This document shows positions 1 to 11,761 of a DNA stretch of 64,000 nucleotides, one piece after another. Under the pieces are notes generated by a model. The model was given only the letters and a program-made list of their open reading frames with translations, was not told the DNA's origin and made no database searches. This DNA comes from Juglans regia (taxonomy: Eukaryota; Streptophyta; Magnoliopsida; Fagales; Juglandaceae): contig NC_049909.1 in the NCBI RefSeq assembly GCF_001411555.2, positions 22,058,623-22,122,622 on the forward strand, read 5' to 3'. Made by a program: the position numbers and the translations under genes. Each line of letters opens with the position of its first letter. Position 1 is the stretch's first letter.

Positions 1-286
1 GAGTTGAGAATTTTCCTTCACCAGATACAATACATCAGAATAGTTTATACATGCATTTTAATATGACCTATACATTGTATTTAAAGTAACGATGTTGACA
101 ATCTAGAATATGAAGTCTGCTATCTTACCTTACCCACCAGGAGATATTCACCCTAAATCCGAACCGGCAAATTAAGAACACATACACAAGAACCATAACC
201 AATTCGTGCCACTAATTGGTAAAGATGAAGGATGAGCTGGGTGCCTGAAAGTTCTTCAGAACAACATATGTTAATTCAAAGGCAGC

Positions 287-2925
287 TTATCTTCCAGCCG
301 TCGTCTGCACACTGTCTTTTGCTTTCGTGGTTCCTTTCCCATTCGAAATAGCGGGTTTAACTGAAACTGATAATTTTCTCTTTGGCTGCTTGGCCACATG
401 ATATGATGTGCTTTGCTTGGTCTGCACTTTGTTTGAATCGGAAGAATGTGAATGAACCCGGACCTCCCAAGGGCGAGCAGCAATCCAGCGGTCCATCCAG
501 CTCCAACCCCAGTTTTCCTTGCCAATGTTGTAAGAAGCCTGGCCAAGATATTGGCTGGAGTTGGCTCTCCACTGCAAATCACATTCATCCATAAATTCTC
601 AATCGAATCAAGTAGTATTAGAAGTGAAGTGAGGATGGAAAAAGGTTGCATGGGTTGGCTGACCTGATGAGAGAATGCATATGCCATGGTTCGCTCACGC
701 TTAATCGCTGCTACTTCTCGCTGTTGTATCCTGGAAAGGATTTCCTCCATGGTTTGAGAGCCACTGCACCATTCCACCTGTAAAAATTAACAATTGCTAA
801 GCCAATGGCCATCCATCCCCAACGTTCAGGATCTGGTTGATTAGCCATTTTAAGGCACTTCAATTGCTTTTAAACGCTGCTTATGAGAGTATAAATAGAT
901 AAATGAATAAGCAAAGAAAGTTTCTTTGGAAGCATGGAAAGTACTTCTCCAAAATCTTTATCGTATATAACCATGAGGCCATTACTTTCGATCAGAAGCT
1001 TTAGAGATTGCAGAGCTGCCAACATCTATTTAACATGTCTTGTCCAAAATATGATTCTGAATACTGGGTCCGACATGACAATCTAATTTTCTGTTCTATA
1101 GCAAAGAGAAGTTTAAGAAGTTGGCACTTGGATGTGCTTGAAAACAGCAAGGCAGGGCAACAACGGGATGATTGCAGCGTGAGAATGGACACTACAAGAA
1201 TGCACAGAACTGGTACGAACTGGAGGAAACTAGGAAAACCTCGTTAGGAAACTAGGAAGCGACGACGACCCAGGTTCTCTGAAGAATCCTTGGTGCACAA
1301 ACCCTATTGAAAACCTTTAGTTTAACTTCGATGTGTTCGGCTCTTAGTCCTAAACTTTGAATGGAGGAGTGCACTTAGTGATTCTTAGGACTACAAGCAC
1401 CAATTCGCAACAGAACCATCTCTGCTATAAAGATGACATAAGATGCACAATGTAGGAAGGTCAAAAGGTTTCCCAAGCGGTCAAACGCCGATGAAAGATC
1501 CTGGCAGTATAATACCCAACAAATAGGCAATAAAAGCAATGCTACCATGACAAGTAGAGACGGTCAGATTCACAGTACCTCTAGCTCATGAAGCTTAGCT
1601 TCAAGTTTTAACTGATTTTCCGATTTCTTTTGCCGAATTCGGCCTTCTTGTACCATACGGAGTCTGCGAGTTCTGATTTGGTCCTGTATTCTACACCATG
1701 AATGTGTATAGCTCAATGCAGTTGATGCTTGCTTCATGTAAGTGTGATCCTGAATAAGGCTCTGAAATCTCGCTGTATCCTTCAGCTGGCACAATTTTTT
1801 TCTTGCCTGCATAAGTAGCAAGAAAGAAAATTATGACGATGAGACAAGTTCTCGATGAGTGGGACTTGACGAGCTCATGCCCAGATATGCAGGTACCATT
1901 ATACATGTTAAGATACTAAATAAATAATAAAATATATATATCTTCTTATCTGTTTAAATTTTTAGAATAAGTGATGATTTCACATGGTATCAGAGTAGAG
2001 GTCCTAAATTCGAATCCTTACTCTACACCCTATCCTATTTAATTAAATATTCTATGTGTTGAGGCTACCCATTGAAGAGGAGTCTGACCCACACGCGAGA
2101 GGGAGTGTTAAAAATACAAAATAAATAATAAAGTTTATCTCTTCCTTTCAGTTGAAACTTTTGGGACAAGTGATGATTTCACAATACAGATGGCACAAGC
2201 TTTTTTTTTGTCTAAAACAGAGAGAGAGAGAGAGAGAGAGATATTTTCTTGGCTTACTCAAGAAAAGAGAATGACTTTGCAAAGAGAAATTAATGTTTTT
2301 TTTTTTTTTTCTAAGAGATGATTTTGGGGACTATGACCATAGAGAGTGGCATTAATCAGAGTGGATATCTTATTGCGATATTGATTTCTTTGGGTTTATG
2401 GCATTTTGTGGTGAGATACTATTATTCTTTGTAGCATAAACTTCAGAATTACGATCTCTATATTATTTCCAGATTACAGAAACAGAACAAGTAACTGAAT
2501 GAATAGGTACATGAAGATAAGACCAAATCAGTAAGTATATATTTTGACATGATTCCTTATTGGTCTAAGCCTGTGGGAAGTTGCCGTGGTTTGGTCATAT
2601 CTGAGACAATCTTTCAACCAAACTGCACATAAATGTATCATAAATGGATCATAAATGGATCAATGGGGACCAGATAATATAACACAGTACAAACAAGGGC
2701 ATAAAACTATGTGATATTTCTGTGTGTGAGCTTGATACAAAATCAAGCATTGTAATATGATTACACACAAAATTTCCCACCCCTTGAATGTTTTGTCCTC
2801 ATTCGGGCGAGAATACATACCAAAACTAATAAACATATCAAATTGTTTACCTTCGCTTGCTTTGATCTGTCTTCCTTCCTTCTTTTTATGCAAATGATTG
2901 ACCTAAACCAGTCTCCTGAATCCAT
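287..2925 (-). CDS. IQD: IQ67-domain (IQD) calmodulin-binding family protein; IQ-bearing second exon not found
   Basis: IQD proteins are plant calmodulin-binding scaffold proteins linked to microtubules, membrane and nucleus. Exons seen (high to low): 2851-2925 (start MDSGDWFRSIICIKRR, a typical IQD N-terminus), 1579-1806 (ARKKLCQLKD... to ...HELE, with the later IQ-like repeats RFQSLIQDH and RIQDQIRTRRLRM), 664-777 (VEWCSGSQTMEEIL...AYAFSHQ) and 287-571 (WRANSSQ...GWSWMDRWIAARPWE). Splice sites are canonical: donors GTAAAC, GTACTG, GTCAGC; acceptors GCAG, ACAG, GCAG. Family members normally carry another exon after the first, ending in the first IQ motif (IQxxFR). I read the minus strand of 1807-2850 and found no such exon. 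Exons 1 and 3 are both phase 0, so the message stays open without it (about 233 aa, shorter than usual). It could be a functional short form, a decaying duplicate, or a gene whose exon I missed. Confidence 0.75.
1906..2183 (+). mobile_element. TRIM (terminal-repeat retrotransposon in miniature), complete
   Basis: A 278-bp element in an IQD intron. The 5' LTR-like repeat is 1906-1984 and the 3' repeat 2106-2183; both begin TGTTAA and end GATTTCACA. A primer-binding site TGGTATCAGAG (initiator Met tRNA type) starts immediately after the left repeat at 1985, and a purine-rich tract CGAGAGGGAG lies just before the right repeat. The 5-bp target duplication ATACA is present on both sides (1901-1905 and 2184-2188). 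There is no coding capacity, so it must have been mobilised in trans. Confidence 0.9.
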
Positions 2926-3937
2926 TGGTATTGATCCTGATCTTGCAGATGATGGGAAGTAAGCCCAATGCAGATCTATCACAAAAAGTCTGCTCAGCCA
3001 TACAACAGATTTAATGAATGCAAGTCATGAGAGAAACTTCAACAACGAGATTGTGGGGGCAAAAAGACAATTAATAACAATAATGCAGCTTCTCATGATC
3101 TCCAGATCGTGTTGTGGAGTGTAGTAATACGTTGGCACATTAAAAAAAAAAAAAAAAATGTAAAGACAGAAGACAACAGGGATTTTATATTTCGAAGCCT
3201 AAAGGGCGTAAGAGGGAGGTTACCTCTGTCAGAAAGAAAACAAGATCAACAAAAACAATAGGCTAACAGCATTGCATTGATTCAGCAATCAGACAAAGTT
3301 ATTGAATCTGTTGTTACTTGAATAATGCATGATAAATCTTAATCCTTGACCACCACCTAGTCACCCAAGTAATCTCGATAGCCTTCGTGTCGCGGTGCTA
3401 AAGTTCCAACGAAAAGAAAAAACAAAGATGTATGCTTCATCACAAGCAATTAGAGAATATTCTCTAGGCCTATGCACATTACAAAACATCCATCCCCTAG
3501 ATAGATTACATTACAGATCATCTCTATGCTGCCAAATTCAAAAAAAAAAGAAAAAGAAAAAAGAATTTAACATCCAATAATGACAAGAAATGGGAAGTAA
3601 AGGTGGCTGGTTGAAGGGGTGCATACCAGAGAAGAGGCAAACATATGACCTTGGGAGGTGTTCTGGGAAAGTTCATGTGTAGTTTCATAGATTTTGCGTA
3701 GGGAACCAACTCACTCTACAGGGTACCAACTCCCAACTGACAACCCAACTAAACTGAAGCTGATGTTTGATCTCTGGAAGGTCCAGTCAGCAATTATATC
3801 AGTACAGGGTCAAGATCCAACAGTTTATCTGTGAAAAAAATATATATATATATATATCTACTATTGTGGCATATATGTAAAGTGCGTTGATGCTGAAAGT
3901 GTTGAAAACTTAAATCAGAGAGGAACTGAAGGAAATT
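2926..3937. other. Upstream flank of the IQD gene, no gene seen
   Basis: Holds the presumed promoter and 5' untranslated region of the IQD gene. Poly-A runs near 3143 and 3540 and a (TA)n tract near 3841 are visible. I see no coding exon or recognisable transposon. Confidence 0.5.
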
Positions 3938-4010
3938 GGTCCCGGCGGGGCTCGAACCCGCGACCTTCGGCTCATAAGACCAACGCTCTAACCAACTGAG
4001 CTACGGGACC
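3938..4010 (-). tRNA. tRNA-Ile (anticodon UAU), intronless
   Basis: The minus strand folds into a standard 73-nt cloverleaf: acceptor GGTCCCG paired with CGGGACC, D stem GCTC/GAGC, anticodon stem TTGGT/GCCGA, loop CTTATGA with anticodon TAT, T stem GCGGG/CCCGC with loop TTCGAGC. The A box (TAGCTCAGTTGG) and B box (GGTTCGAGCCC) promoters are internal. The CCA end is not encoded, as expected of a nuclear gene. It would decode AUA. No long T run is visible just downstream, so the Pol III stop may be weak or further away. Confidence 0.9.
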
Positions 4011-4698
4011 AATTGTGAATCATATCTTCCTTCTTTAAATTTCAATGTATTTTACTAATTGAATCAATCTTTTCATTTCAAGATCTAGTAAATTTCATCT
4101 TTCTGACAATGACGTGCCTCCTACCTTTAAAGATACGTATTGAATCAATTGACTCATGGGTCATGTCTGTCTAAGATCTAGTTGCATGCTATTATATATT
4201 GTCTCCCAATTATTAGATCGATTGTCATTTGCAAGCAAGAAGATGGCCAAGTGATGAAGGATGGTTTTGAATGAATGACTCCCTATTTTCTCTTATAGTT
4301 AATGTCATGTATATATGAATTAGGATCCACCTTGCCTTGGAAGTATATATGAAAGGTAAGAATTGCCATAAATGTGCTTAATATTTGCGGCAACAAATAT
4401 TCACTGAAAATAGTATTATTTTGCAGCGACTATTTCTCGCCGGGACTGCATTTTAGCAACTAAATAAATAATATTGGCAATCTATTTTCCGGTGATTGTA
4501 TCTCTTATTTTCGGCTAGTAACATAGCCGGTAAAAGGATGTATTTTTGTCAATCTTAGAAGTCGCCCGAAAAATCTTTACTTGGCTCTTTATATGAGCCA
4601 AAGTTTGGGCAACTTATTTTAGCCGGAATTACTTATTTGTGGTGCTTTAGGAGGTTTTTTGCGGCTAAACTGATCGCTGGAAATATGCTTATTTGTTG
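4011..4698. other. Intergenic; possible CACTA-type remnant
   Basis: About 4390-4703 ends in TTGTTGTAGTG, the reverse of a CACTACAACAA-type terminus, and contains repeated GCGAC/GCCGG-like words seen in CACTA-derived sequences. I could not find a matching left terminus, so the call is weak. Nothing coding seen. Confidence 0.3.
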
Positions 4699-5117
4699 TA
4701 GTGACTTGCATGTGAAAATCATCATCATGCTTGTGGAAAATCATCATGATCATCTATGTGTAGCAAATTCCCTTTCAACTTAACAATATTGAGTTTCTAA
4801 TTTAGATGCTTGTGGAAGAGATGGAATAGAAAGATTGTTGAAATTATAGGACAATAATTGATGTACTTAGCCAAACATATTACACTATGCATGAAAATGG
4901 ACTCAATGATGAACTGATTGAAATGATCATATATATCAAGCTCATGCAAGATATTCACATTATATTTGTATGTAAATTAAATGACATGCATTTCAGTACG
5001 TTTACTACAAGAAAATTATTTATTTGTAGGCAATTATTTTATGTGAAATGACTATTTTTTATTAAAATGAATATGGTTTTGTCACAAATAATTTATCCCG
5101 TTATTATCGTGTGGGAG
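4699..5117. repeat. Duplicated block A (upstream side of the terpene synthase)
   Basis: This stretch (ACTTGCATGTGAAAATCATC onward) matches 26453-26531 continued at 31656-32090; the matching copy is split by the young Copia element. Shared landmarks are TGTGTAGCAAATTCCC, AGATGCTTGTGG, GATGTACTTAGCCAAACA and GTATGTAAATTAAAT. It carries indels and substitutions, so it is an older duplication than the Copia insertion. Confidence 0.75.
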
Positions 5118-5285
5118 TAAGACTGTTCATCCGGGTTCCGGGTATACCCGGCCCGGAACCCGGCTTCAAACCCGGGCCGGGTTTCGGCCCGGATACACCC
5201 GGGTTATGACCCAGGCCGGAACTCGGATGAACCCGGGTTTCTACAACCCGGAAATCCGGGTTCCAGCTTCAACCCGGGTTTTTTT
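5118..5285. repeat. Left subterminal CCGGGT-rich array of the hAT element
   Basis: Many copies of ACCCGG or CCGGGT in both orientations, strongly GC-rich against the AT-rich surroundings; mirrors the right-hand array. Confidence 0.85.
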
Positions 5286-6483
5286 TTTTAATTTATTTAT
5301 TTTTAATAAAGGACATATTATTTTAAATACAGTATGTTCCAACTTCAACCAGTTTTTTTTTTCTACAGTATCTATTTTTTTCAAAAAAAAATATAAAGCT
5401 CAAAAAGTTTATATATATATATATATATATATAAAAAGTTGGTAATATATATATATATATATATATTTAATTTGAGATTAGATAATCATGTATATGTAAT
5501 ATATTCCATATTCCAGTATGATAATACTACTGTTAGTAGTTTCTAACCTCTACTACTTCTAACCTTCCATGACCATGCATTATCATGTAAAATGCATGCA
5601 ATAATGTAATTCACTACATATTAAATTAAATTACATTACATTACATTACAAAACACAAAATTATAATATATGAAAATTACAAAATGCTTCAATTGAAAGT
5701 TTGAAACTGGCATGTATTCAGCTGCTTTTGTGTCCTTCAAGTGTTTACTAATTACATCAGCACGTCATGAGAAACTAGAGAACCTGAAAAAATAAAACAA
5801 GTAAGAGCACCATATCATCTTACAGGAATAGACAAAGACGAGAATGATTCATGTAAAATCTCCAATCCTTAACCAAGGTAGAAGCAAGTACATGAATTTC
5901 TATTTCTACCTTTCATGAGTTTCTAGCATTTTTCCCAATGCATTAAGATTGAGAAAATAGACTACTCCATTCACACATGAATTTCTATTTCTAACCTCTA
6001 GCAAGCAAGCATGCATACACGGTAATGGAGTATGGGAAGGAACCTACAAATTAAGGCAACTTTGAGCTCTCATAATCTTGAGTACTGCTCCAACTTCAGC
6101 CACTTATAATGAGATTTGGAGCTGTTTTTCTAATCATTATGCCGTGTAATATTTTTGGCTACTAGTGGAGCACTCGTCAAAGAGTTTGTGCTGGATACAT
6201 TAATGCAGAAGATTTGGTTTTATTGCAACAAACGATCCTCAATCTTGAAATGTTTTAGTGCAGGTTAATTTATGAGCAACATATATATAGCCTTCTGCAA
6301 TGTAATTAAAAGCAGTGTGGTCCAATTGCAATCATTCTATGCAGTTAAATGCAGGATTTTTGTCGTTCATGATTTCAACAAACATTATCTTCATATTAAA
6401 ATAAATAAGAAAGTTGTATCACTGTTTCAAACTACTTTGAGTTTATGAAAGGAGAAAGTACTTACTCTAAATTTTTTTCAGCA

Positions 6484-8710
6484 TCAATGGGAAGAGAGAC
6501 TCACAGCATCCTCTGTTGAAAATGAAGCTAGATGATCCTCTAAAAAAATATTAAAAAATAAGTTAGATAGATAATAAACCAAGATAGATAGATATTAAAA
6601 AAATATTTCAAGTTTCAAACTTACCTTCAAGGTCCATCGACTGTACGTATTCTTCCAACTCCCGAATGTCGACAGGTTTGGTCCTTAACCAATTTTGGGT
6701 GCAAATGAGGGCTTCGACAGTTTCCGGAGACAATGAACTCCTAAAAGGATCCAATATTCGTCTTCCAGTACTGAATGCAGACTCTGAGGCAACAGTGGAA
6801 ATGAGGGTGGCTAACACATCACGTGCTACCTCAGTAAGGACAGGATAATTGGCGGCATTAACTCTCCACCAATCTAAGAGAACAAAACCGACCGAGTTAT
6901 TTACACACGCCTCAGACAAATACTTATCTAGCTCCGATCTAAAAGTCATAACACCCTGCTCCTCAAGGAATTTGGTGAACATGATATGAAATTTAGTCGG
7001 AGGCAGTGTTGGCTCATTAGAACTCTCCCCACTCGTAGTGTTTGGCCTCCCTTGAGCCACATTAGAACTCCCTCCACTAGCCACACGAAATGTGTTATAC
7101 TGCTCGATCAAGCGGCCTAAAAGGAGTTTAACCTTGTCCTCTATCTTATCCGCCAACTCATACCCTTTGCACTTTTGCAACCAAAACTTCATTGCCATCA
7201 TTTTGAATCGTGGATCAAGCACAAAAGCGACATATATCATTAAGTTGAACCTATTTGTGTTACCCCAATACTTGTCATACTTACTTCTCATATTTATGCC
7301 CATAGTACAAGTGATAATATCACTACTCAAGCACATATCATTTAATACATCTTCAATTGTGCAAAGTTGCTCAAAATATACATTAGCAGTCACATACAAA
7401 GAACCAGAAATGTTCAATGTAACATCATAAAAAGTTTTCAGCAACTCTACAAAAATCCGTGCATTTTTCCAATCATCACTAGTGGGGTTCACAAAATGTT
7501 CATCCACAAAAACAAATTGATCAAATGCTTGTTTATGTTTTTCAGCGGTACTCAACATCAAATATGTGGAGTTCCATCTAGTAGGAACATCCAAGCAAAT
7601 CATTCTCCTAATGATCTTTTCCTTTGCCGCACAAACCTTGAACTTCGCAAATCTTGACGGCGAAGATTTCACATACCTGACGGCATCCCTAATCTTTGTT
7701 ACAAATTCATAAACATCCTTCAAGCCGTCCATAACAATCAGATTCAATATATGGGCAGCACACCGTATGTGAAGAAATTCACCACCCAATATAGTACAAT
7801 CATTGTCTTTTATTCTCCTCCTCATGTAATCAACAACAACATCATTTGAAGAGGCATTGTCAACTGTGATGGTCAAAATTTTATCAACACCCCATTCATG
7901 CAATCCCAAGTCTAACACCCTCCCAATAGTTTCGCCCCTATGGTCAGGAATTTGGCAAAACTTAAGTATTTTTTTATGCAATCTCCAATTGCAATCAATA
8001 AAATGTGCGGTAATGCACATGTAGTTCATATTTTGCACCGACGTCCAGGTATCGGTGGTAAGACAAATTCTTTGACCATCCAACAATTTCTTTAATTGTA
8101 TCTTCTCTTCGTTATACAATTTAATACAATCCCTTTTTAAAGTAATTCGGGATGGCAAAGTAAATCGAGACTCTAAATCAGTCACAAACTCAACAAACCC
8201 TTCATGCTCCACTAGCCTAAAAGGCAATTCACACCTAATAAAAAACTTAGCGGTTGACACCCTAAGTTTTTCTGCATCATACTTCACTATACCTTATGGG
8301 CTACACACTCTTCCCTCCGCATCCCTCTTAACACTAGATTGACTTTTTCCAACTCTTTTAAGTCTAAGAGGGGAAGTTTCACATGCATTCTGGAGGTGAT
8401 GTAGCATAGATGAAGTGCCATTCTTGTAGTGGCAACTGTATAGCTTAGCGCAATAATTGCACTGAGCTTTTGGGTTATCGTGGTCAATAGGTTGCACTTT
8501 AGTAAAGTGTTCCCAAACCACTGATTGGTTACTAGGTGTTTTTTTTTATTTCTTGGGTAAAGGTGGGATGGAATGGGTAGTCTGTTGTGTATATGTGGAT
8601 GAATGAGTTGGAAGACTCCCATGCTCCTCCACATCCACTGGAATAGACGAGGAGTCACCACCAATCCCTTGGGTCGTACCAATATTACAACTCACAGAAT
8701 CTTCTTCCAT
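6484..8710 (-). pseudogene. hAT transposase (BED zinc finger, hAT dimerisation domain), two in-frame stops
   Basis: The reading frame starts at ATG 8708-8710, directly after a CAG splice acceptor. A BED-type zinc finger follows (VWEHFTKV, CNYCAKLY, MLHHLQNAC), then the catalytic region (TTDTWTS, CAAHILNLIV, PTRWNST) and the C-terminal hAT dimerisation domain (WRVNAANYPVLTEVARD, STVASESAFSTGRRI). A final exon is probable at 6484-6539 (donor GTAAG after 6625, acceptor TTTTTAG, stop TGA). Two TAA codons break the otherwise open frame: 8546-8548 (codon 55, before the BED finger, next to a 9-base A run) and 8294-8296 (codon 139, between BED finger and catalytic part). Read through, it would be about 713 codons. 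It is probably a recently silenced transposase rather than a domesticated gene, because the element ends and target duplication are intact. Confidence 0.88.
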
Positions 8711-9371
8711 CTGTTATTGAGTAATAAAAAACACCAAACACAATATAATAAATAATCAAACACTAATCCCAACTTTAAAACAATGCTATATCAAAGTAAA
8801 ACAAAAGAATTAAGAAAAAGAATAAAGAAAGAAGAAGAAAAAAGAGGTCCAGCTTTCAGGTCATGTCATGTGCTAGCTCCTTCTATTAAACCATTATAAG
8901 TGTGATCAGATTCCCATCATACATTTTCATATACGATTAACAAGGAGAAGCTAGGAAGGTTTCTTTTAAGTAAAATTCTATACAGGGCCGAAATCATATA
9001 CATTTTCATATTCTAAGTGTAATATTCTAAGTGTAAAAATATAATATATTCTAAGTGTAATTTTAAGTAAAATGTCTAATTTGGTTTATTAGACATTTTC
9101 CTCTGTGTGTTGTGACCCTGCATTCCATGGTCTACTGCATGCCAACAGATCAAGTTCTGTTTGCTCACAGAAGACTGGACTACTAAGTTAAAATTAAAAG
9201 CAAACCTTGTCAATCTGGACTCGACACAAGCTTAATCTAACTAGCTTTCAATGATTGTTTGCTTCTATTAAAGCTGTCTGTACTCCAACATGAATTAGGT
9301 TAGTTTGCAGGAAAGCCGGTCTTTCTGGATTCAAGGAACAATCATAAAAAAGCACGTATGCAACTATGTAA

Positions 9372-9930
9372 GAGCACTCTCATTGGAATGTCTAAATTAA
9401 AGTACATTTTTTATGAATGTAAGATGAATTTAACTTTTAGCTATTCCATTTTTATAAATCTCCACATTGGAATAGCTATTTTTTCATTATATGATAATAA
9501 AATAATATAAGATGAATTTAATTTTGACTATTCACATCAAATTTCCAAATTGAATTATCCATTTATTCATTATATAGTAATGAATAATTAATAATTTTGA
9601 AATTTTTTTAATTTTTTTAATTATAAATTTATTTTATTTTATCATATTTTACTATTTATAATATTATATATTAATTTGTAATTGTATTCTAATTATATTT
9701 TTTCAATTGACATTTAAAATAGAGAGATAAATAATTAATATTAAAAGGAGAGAGAAATAAATAATATAAAAAGGATTTGATGAATGAATAGTGTGTTCCA
9801 AATTTAGAAATTAGTTTGGATATTACTGTACCTATATTCCAAATATAGCTAATTCAATGTGAGCAATTTATTGACCTAATAACTAAATTCTCATTGGATT
9901 TAGCTTTTAGCTAATCCAATGAGAATGCTC
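9372..9930. mobile_element. Harbinger/Tourist-like MITE nested in the hAT 5'UTR intron
   Basis: Terminal inverted repeats GAGCACTCTCATTGGA and TCCAATGAGAATGCTC, flanked by TAA on both sides (9369-9371 and 9931-9933), the usual 3-bp TWA target duplication. AT-rich, no ORF. Confidence 0.85.
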
Positions 9931-11228
9931 TAAGTGTCCCACAAATTGACAAGATCGATACACAGGTCCATGGTTTTAACAAATATATTCAAAGTGCAGT
10001 GTCCATGGTTGGACCCCAGCACAGACCTAGCTGTAGGCCACAACCTAAATTATTATAATCGACAAGTAGAAGAACAGAGACTTTGGCAATATGCAATCTC
10101 AAAACACAGTAAACATAACCTTGACTAAAAAAGCATGTGTATTTCTTTCTTAGTGACAAAAAAAAAATTAAGAACATCAATCATTACTCATCAGTGGTCT
10201 TCTTTCTTCTTCTTTTTTTGGGGAATATACCCTTTTTCAAGGTTAAGGGGTGGGTGGGATTATAATTCTTTGTGAGAAGAAATGCCCACCCCACTTGTCA
10301 AGTCAATGAACTGGAAGATCAGGTATTGATTTAGCTTTCTTTTTATCTTTGGTTGTACATCACATTTCCATCATAATAGCAACAACTAGGCCATGATGCA
10401 ACCAGCAGATTGCAATGATAACTATCAACCTACTATTGTTATCTGATTATCTTTCTCAAAATCAAAACGAATGCAAGAAGCATCAATTAATCAGTCAACC
10501 AACAACACTGAATCTGGATAAAGCATACCTCAATGCATAAAGCCAGATATTTTATGAATGATTAGGCAAATTCTAGTCTTTTTCTTTTTTCCAACCCATA
10601 TTGCAAATCAGAAATGATAAAGAAATGAAATACATCCATCAAAAATAATTAGGCCTTTTCTTGGTGAAACTATCGGCTATCTTAAGCCTTACTCTGCTAC
10701 TCAATTGGAGAATTCATGGAGAAACACATATCAAGGTAAAACCACACTCTACACCCACAAAATAAGAAGACCCTAAAACCGAAACTAATTGTTTGGAGAG
10801 CCAACAATCGTCTCGGCAGATGAAACTAATTTTAAGTCAATGTAGTTTTTACTTTACCTTGATTCTGATCGAGCAAAGCTAAAAGACCTTGTCAATTAAC
10901 AAAGTATTCCAAATACTGCACATTGTACTGGTTATAAACTAATTTATATTTAAAGCATGGATTTAAGTGATAAATTCCTACAATGCACTTAATAACTAAT
11001 TCCTTCATCATTAGCTTCGGACGGTCAAAAGTTTATTCAAACCCAGATCAAGCCGAGTCCTAGAATCGGGCTCTCTCCGAAGTAAACTTGCCAGAGATTA
11101 ACCAAACCCAGAAGCCCGCTTATGGAAAACTCAACAATATATAGTTTCTAATAATCCAAACCCAGAAATCCAATGGAGAGAGAGAGAGGGAGATAGAGAT
11201 AGAGAGAGTGAGAGAGAGACAGACTCAC

Positions 11229-11400
11229 GGGGTCACGGTGATGGCGACGAAGATGCGGCGGCGGCGATGGGGTCGCGGTTAGAAGGCACGGATTTAGGGT
11301 TTCTCCTTTCGCAAGCGGCAAGCGTAACGAGAGAGAGAGAGATAGCGAGAGAGACAGACTCGGGGAAGGGGGGGGATTGTGGTTTTCGTTTAGACCCGAG
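11229..11400 (-). promoter_or_regulatory. Probable 5'UTR exon and promoter region of the hAT transposase
   Basis: On the minus strand a CT-rich, GC-richer segment ends in a good donor (CCCC|GTGAGT, boundary at 11229), and a CAG acceptor lies immediately before the transposase ATG at 8710. This gives a 5'UTR intron of about 2.5 kb (8711-11228). The small GC-rich ORF seen here is probably not translated. The exon's upper limit is a guess. Confidence 0.5.
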
Positions 11401-11577
11401 TACCGGGTTTAAAACCCGGTACCCGGATTTGTAACCCGTATTCGGGTAGGATGGATCCGGGTTTTTCAACCCGGATTTCGGCCCGGATTTAATCCAGGCC
11501 GAAACCCGGAACCGGATTCCGGTTTTCCGGGTTCCGGACCGGGCCGGGAAAAAACCCGGCCCAGTTGAACAGTCCTA
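11395..11577. repeat. Right subterminal ACCCGG-rich array of the hAT element
   Basis: Counterpart of the left array, with ACCCGG and CCGGGT in both orientations; ends in TTGAACAGTCCTA. Confidence 0.85.
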
Positions 11578-11631
11578 TGTGGGAGTAGTGCTAAATTTCC
11601 TACAATCTTCAGCTACGTACGCGAGTATGTT

Positions 11632-11639
11632 TATAAATA
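11632..11639 (+). promoter_or_regulatory. Putative TATA box of the terpene synthase
   Basis: TATAAATA lies 123 bp before the ATG at 11762, a plausible spacing for a plant gene. Only 54 bp separate it from the right end of the hAT element. Confidence 0.5.
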
Positions 11640-11761
11640 TCTGCGGACATGGTACCGATGTTAGTCACACTCGTCTTTTGAAGCACAAAAATATTGCAGT
11701 AAACTCATCCCTACCAACAGCATTAATCACCAAAACCCTCTCAGCTTAGAAAAGAAGTAGG

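Larger units (their letters stand above)
5118..11577 (-). mobile_element. Complete hAT DNA transposon (6.46 kb)
   Basis: Ends: left TAAGACTGTTCATCCGGG, right (reverse) TAGGACTGTTCAACTGGG. An identical 8-bp target duplication TGTGGGAG flanks it at 5110-5117 and 11578-11585, diagnostic of hAT. Both ends carry dense ACCCGG/CCGGGT arrays (about 5125-5280 and 11395-11560), likely transposase-binding subterminal repeats. The transposase gene runs on the minus strand. A Harbinger-like MITE is nested at 9372-9930. Confidence 0.93.

Noticed and set aside
1008..1247. 79-codon plus-strand ORF in the IQD intron
   Set aside because: No family resemblance and opposite strand to the gene; nothing supports it as coding.
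11233..11469. 78-codon minus-strand ORF in GC-rich DNA
   Set aside because: Overlaps the hAT subterminal array and leader exon; explained by ACCCGG repeats.
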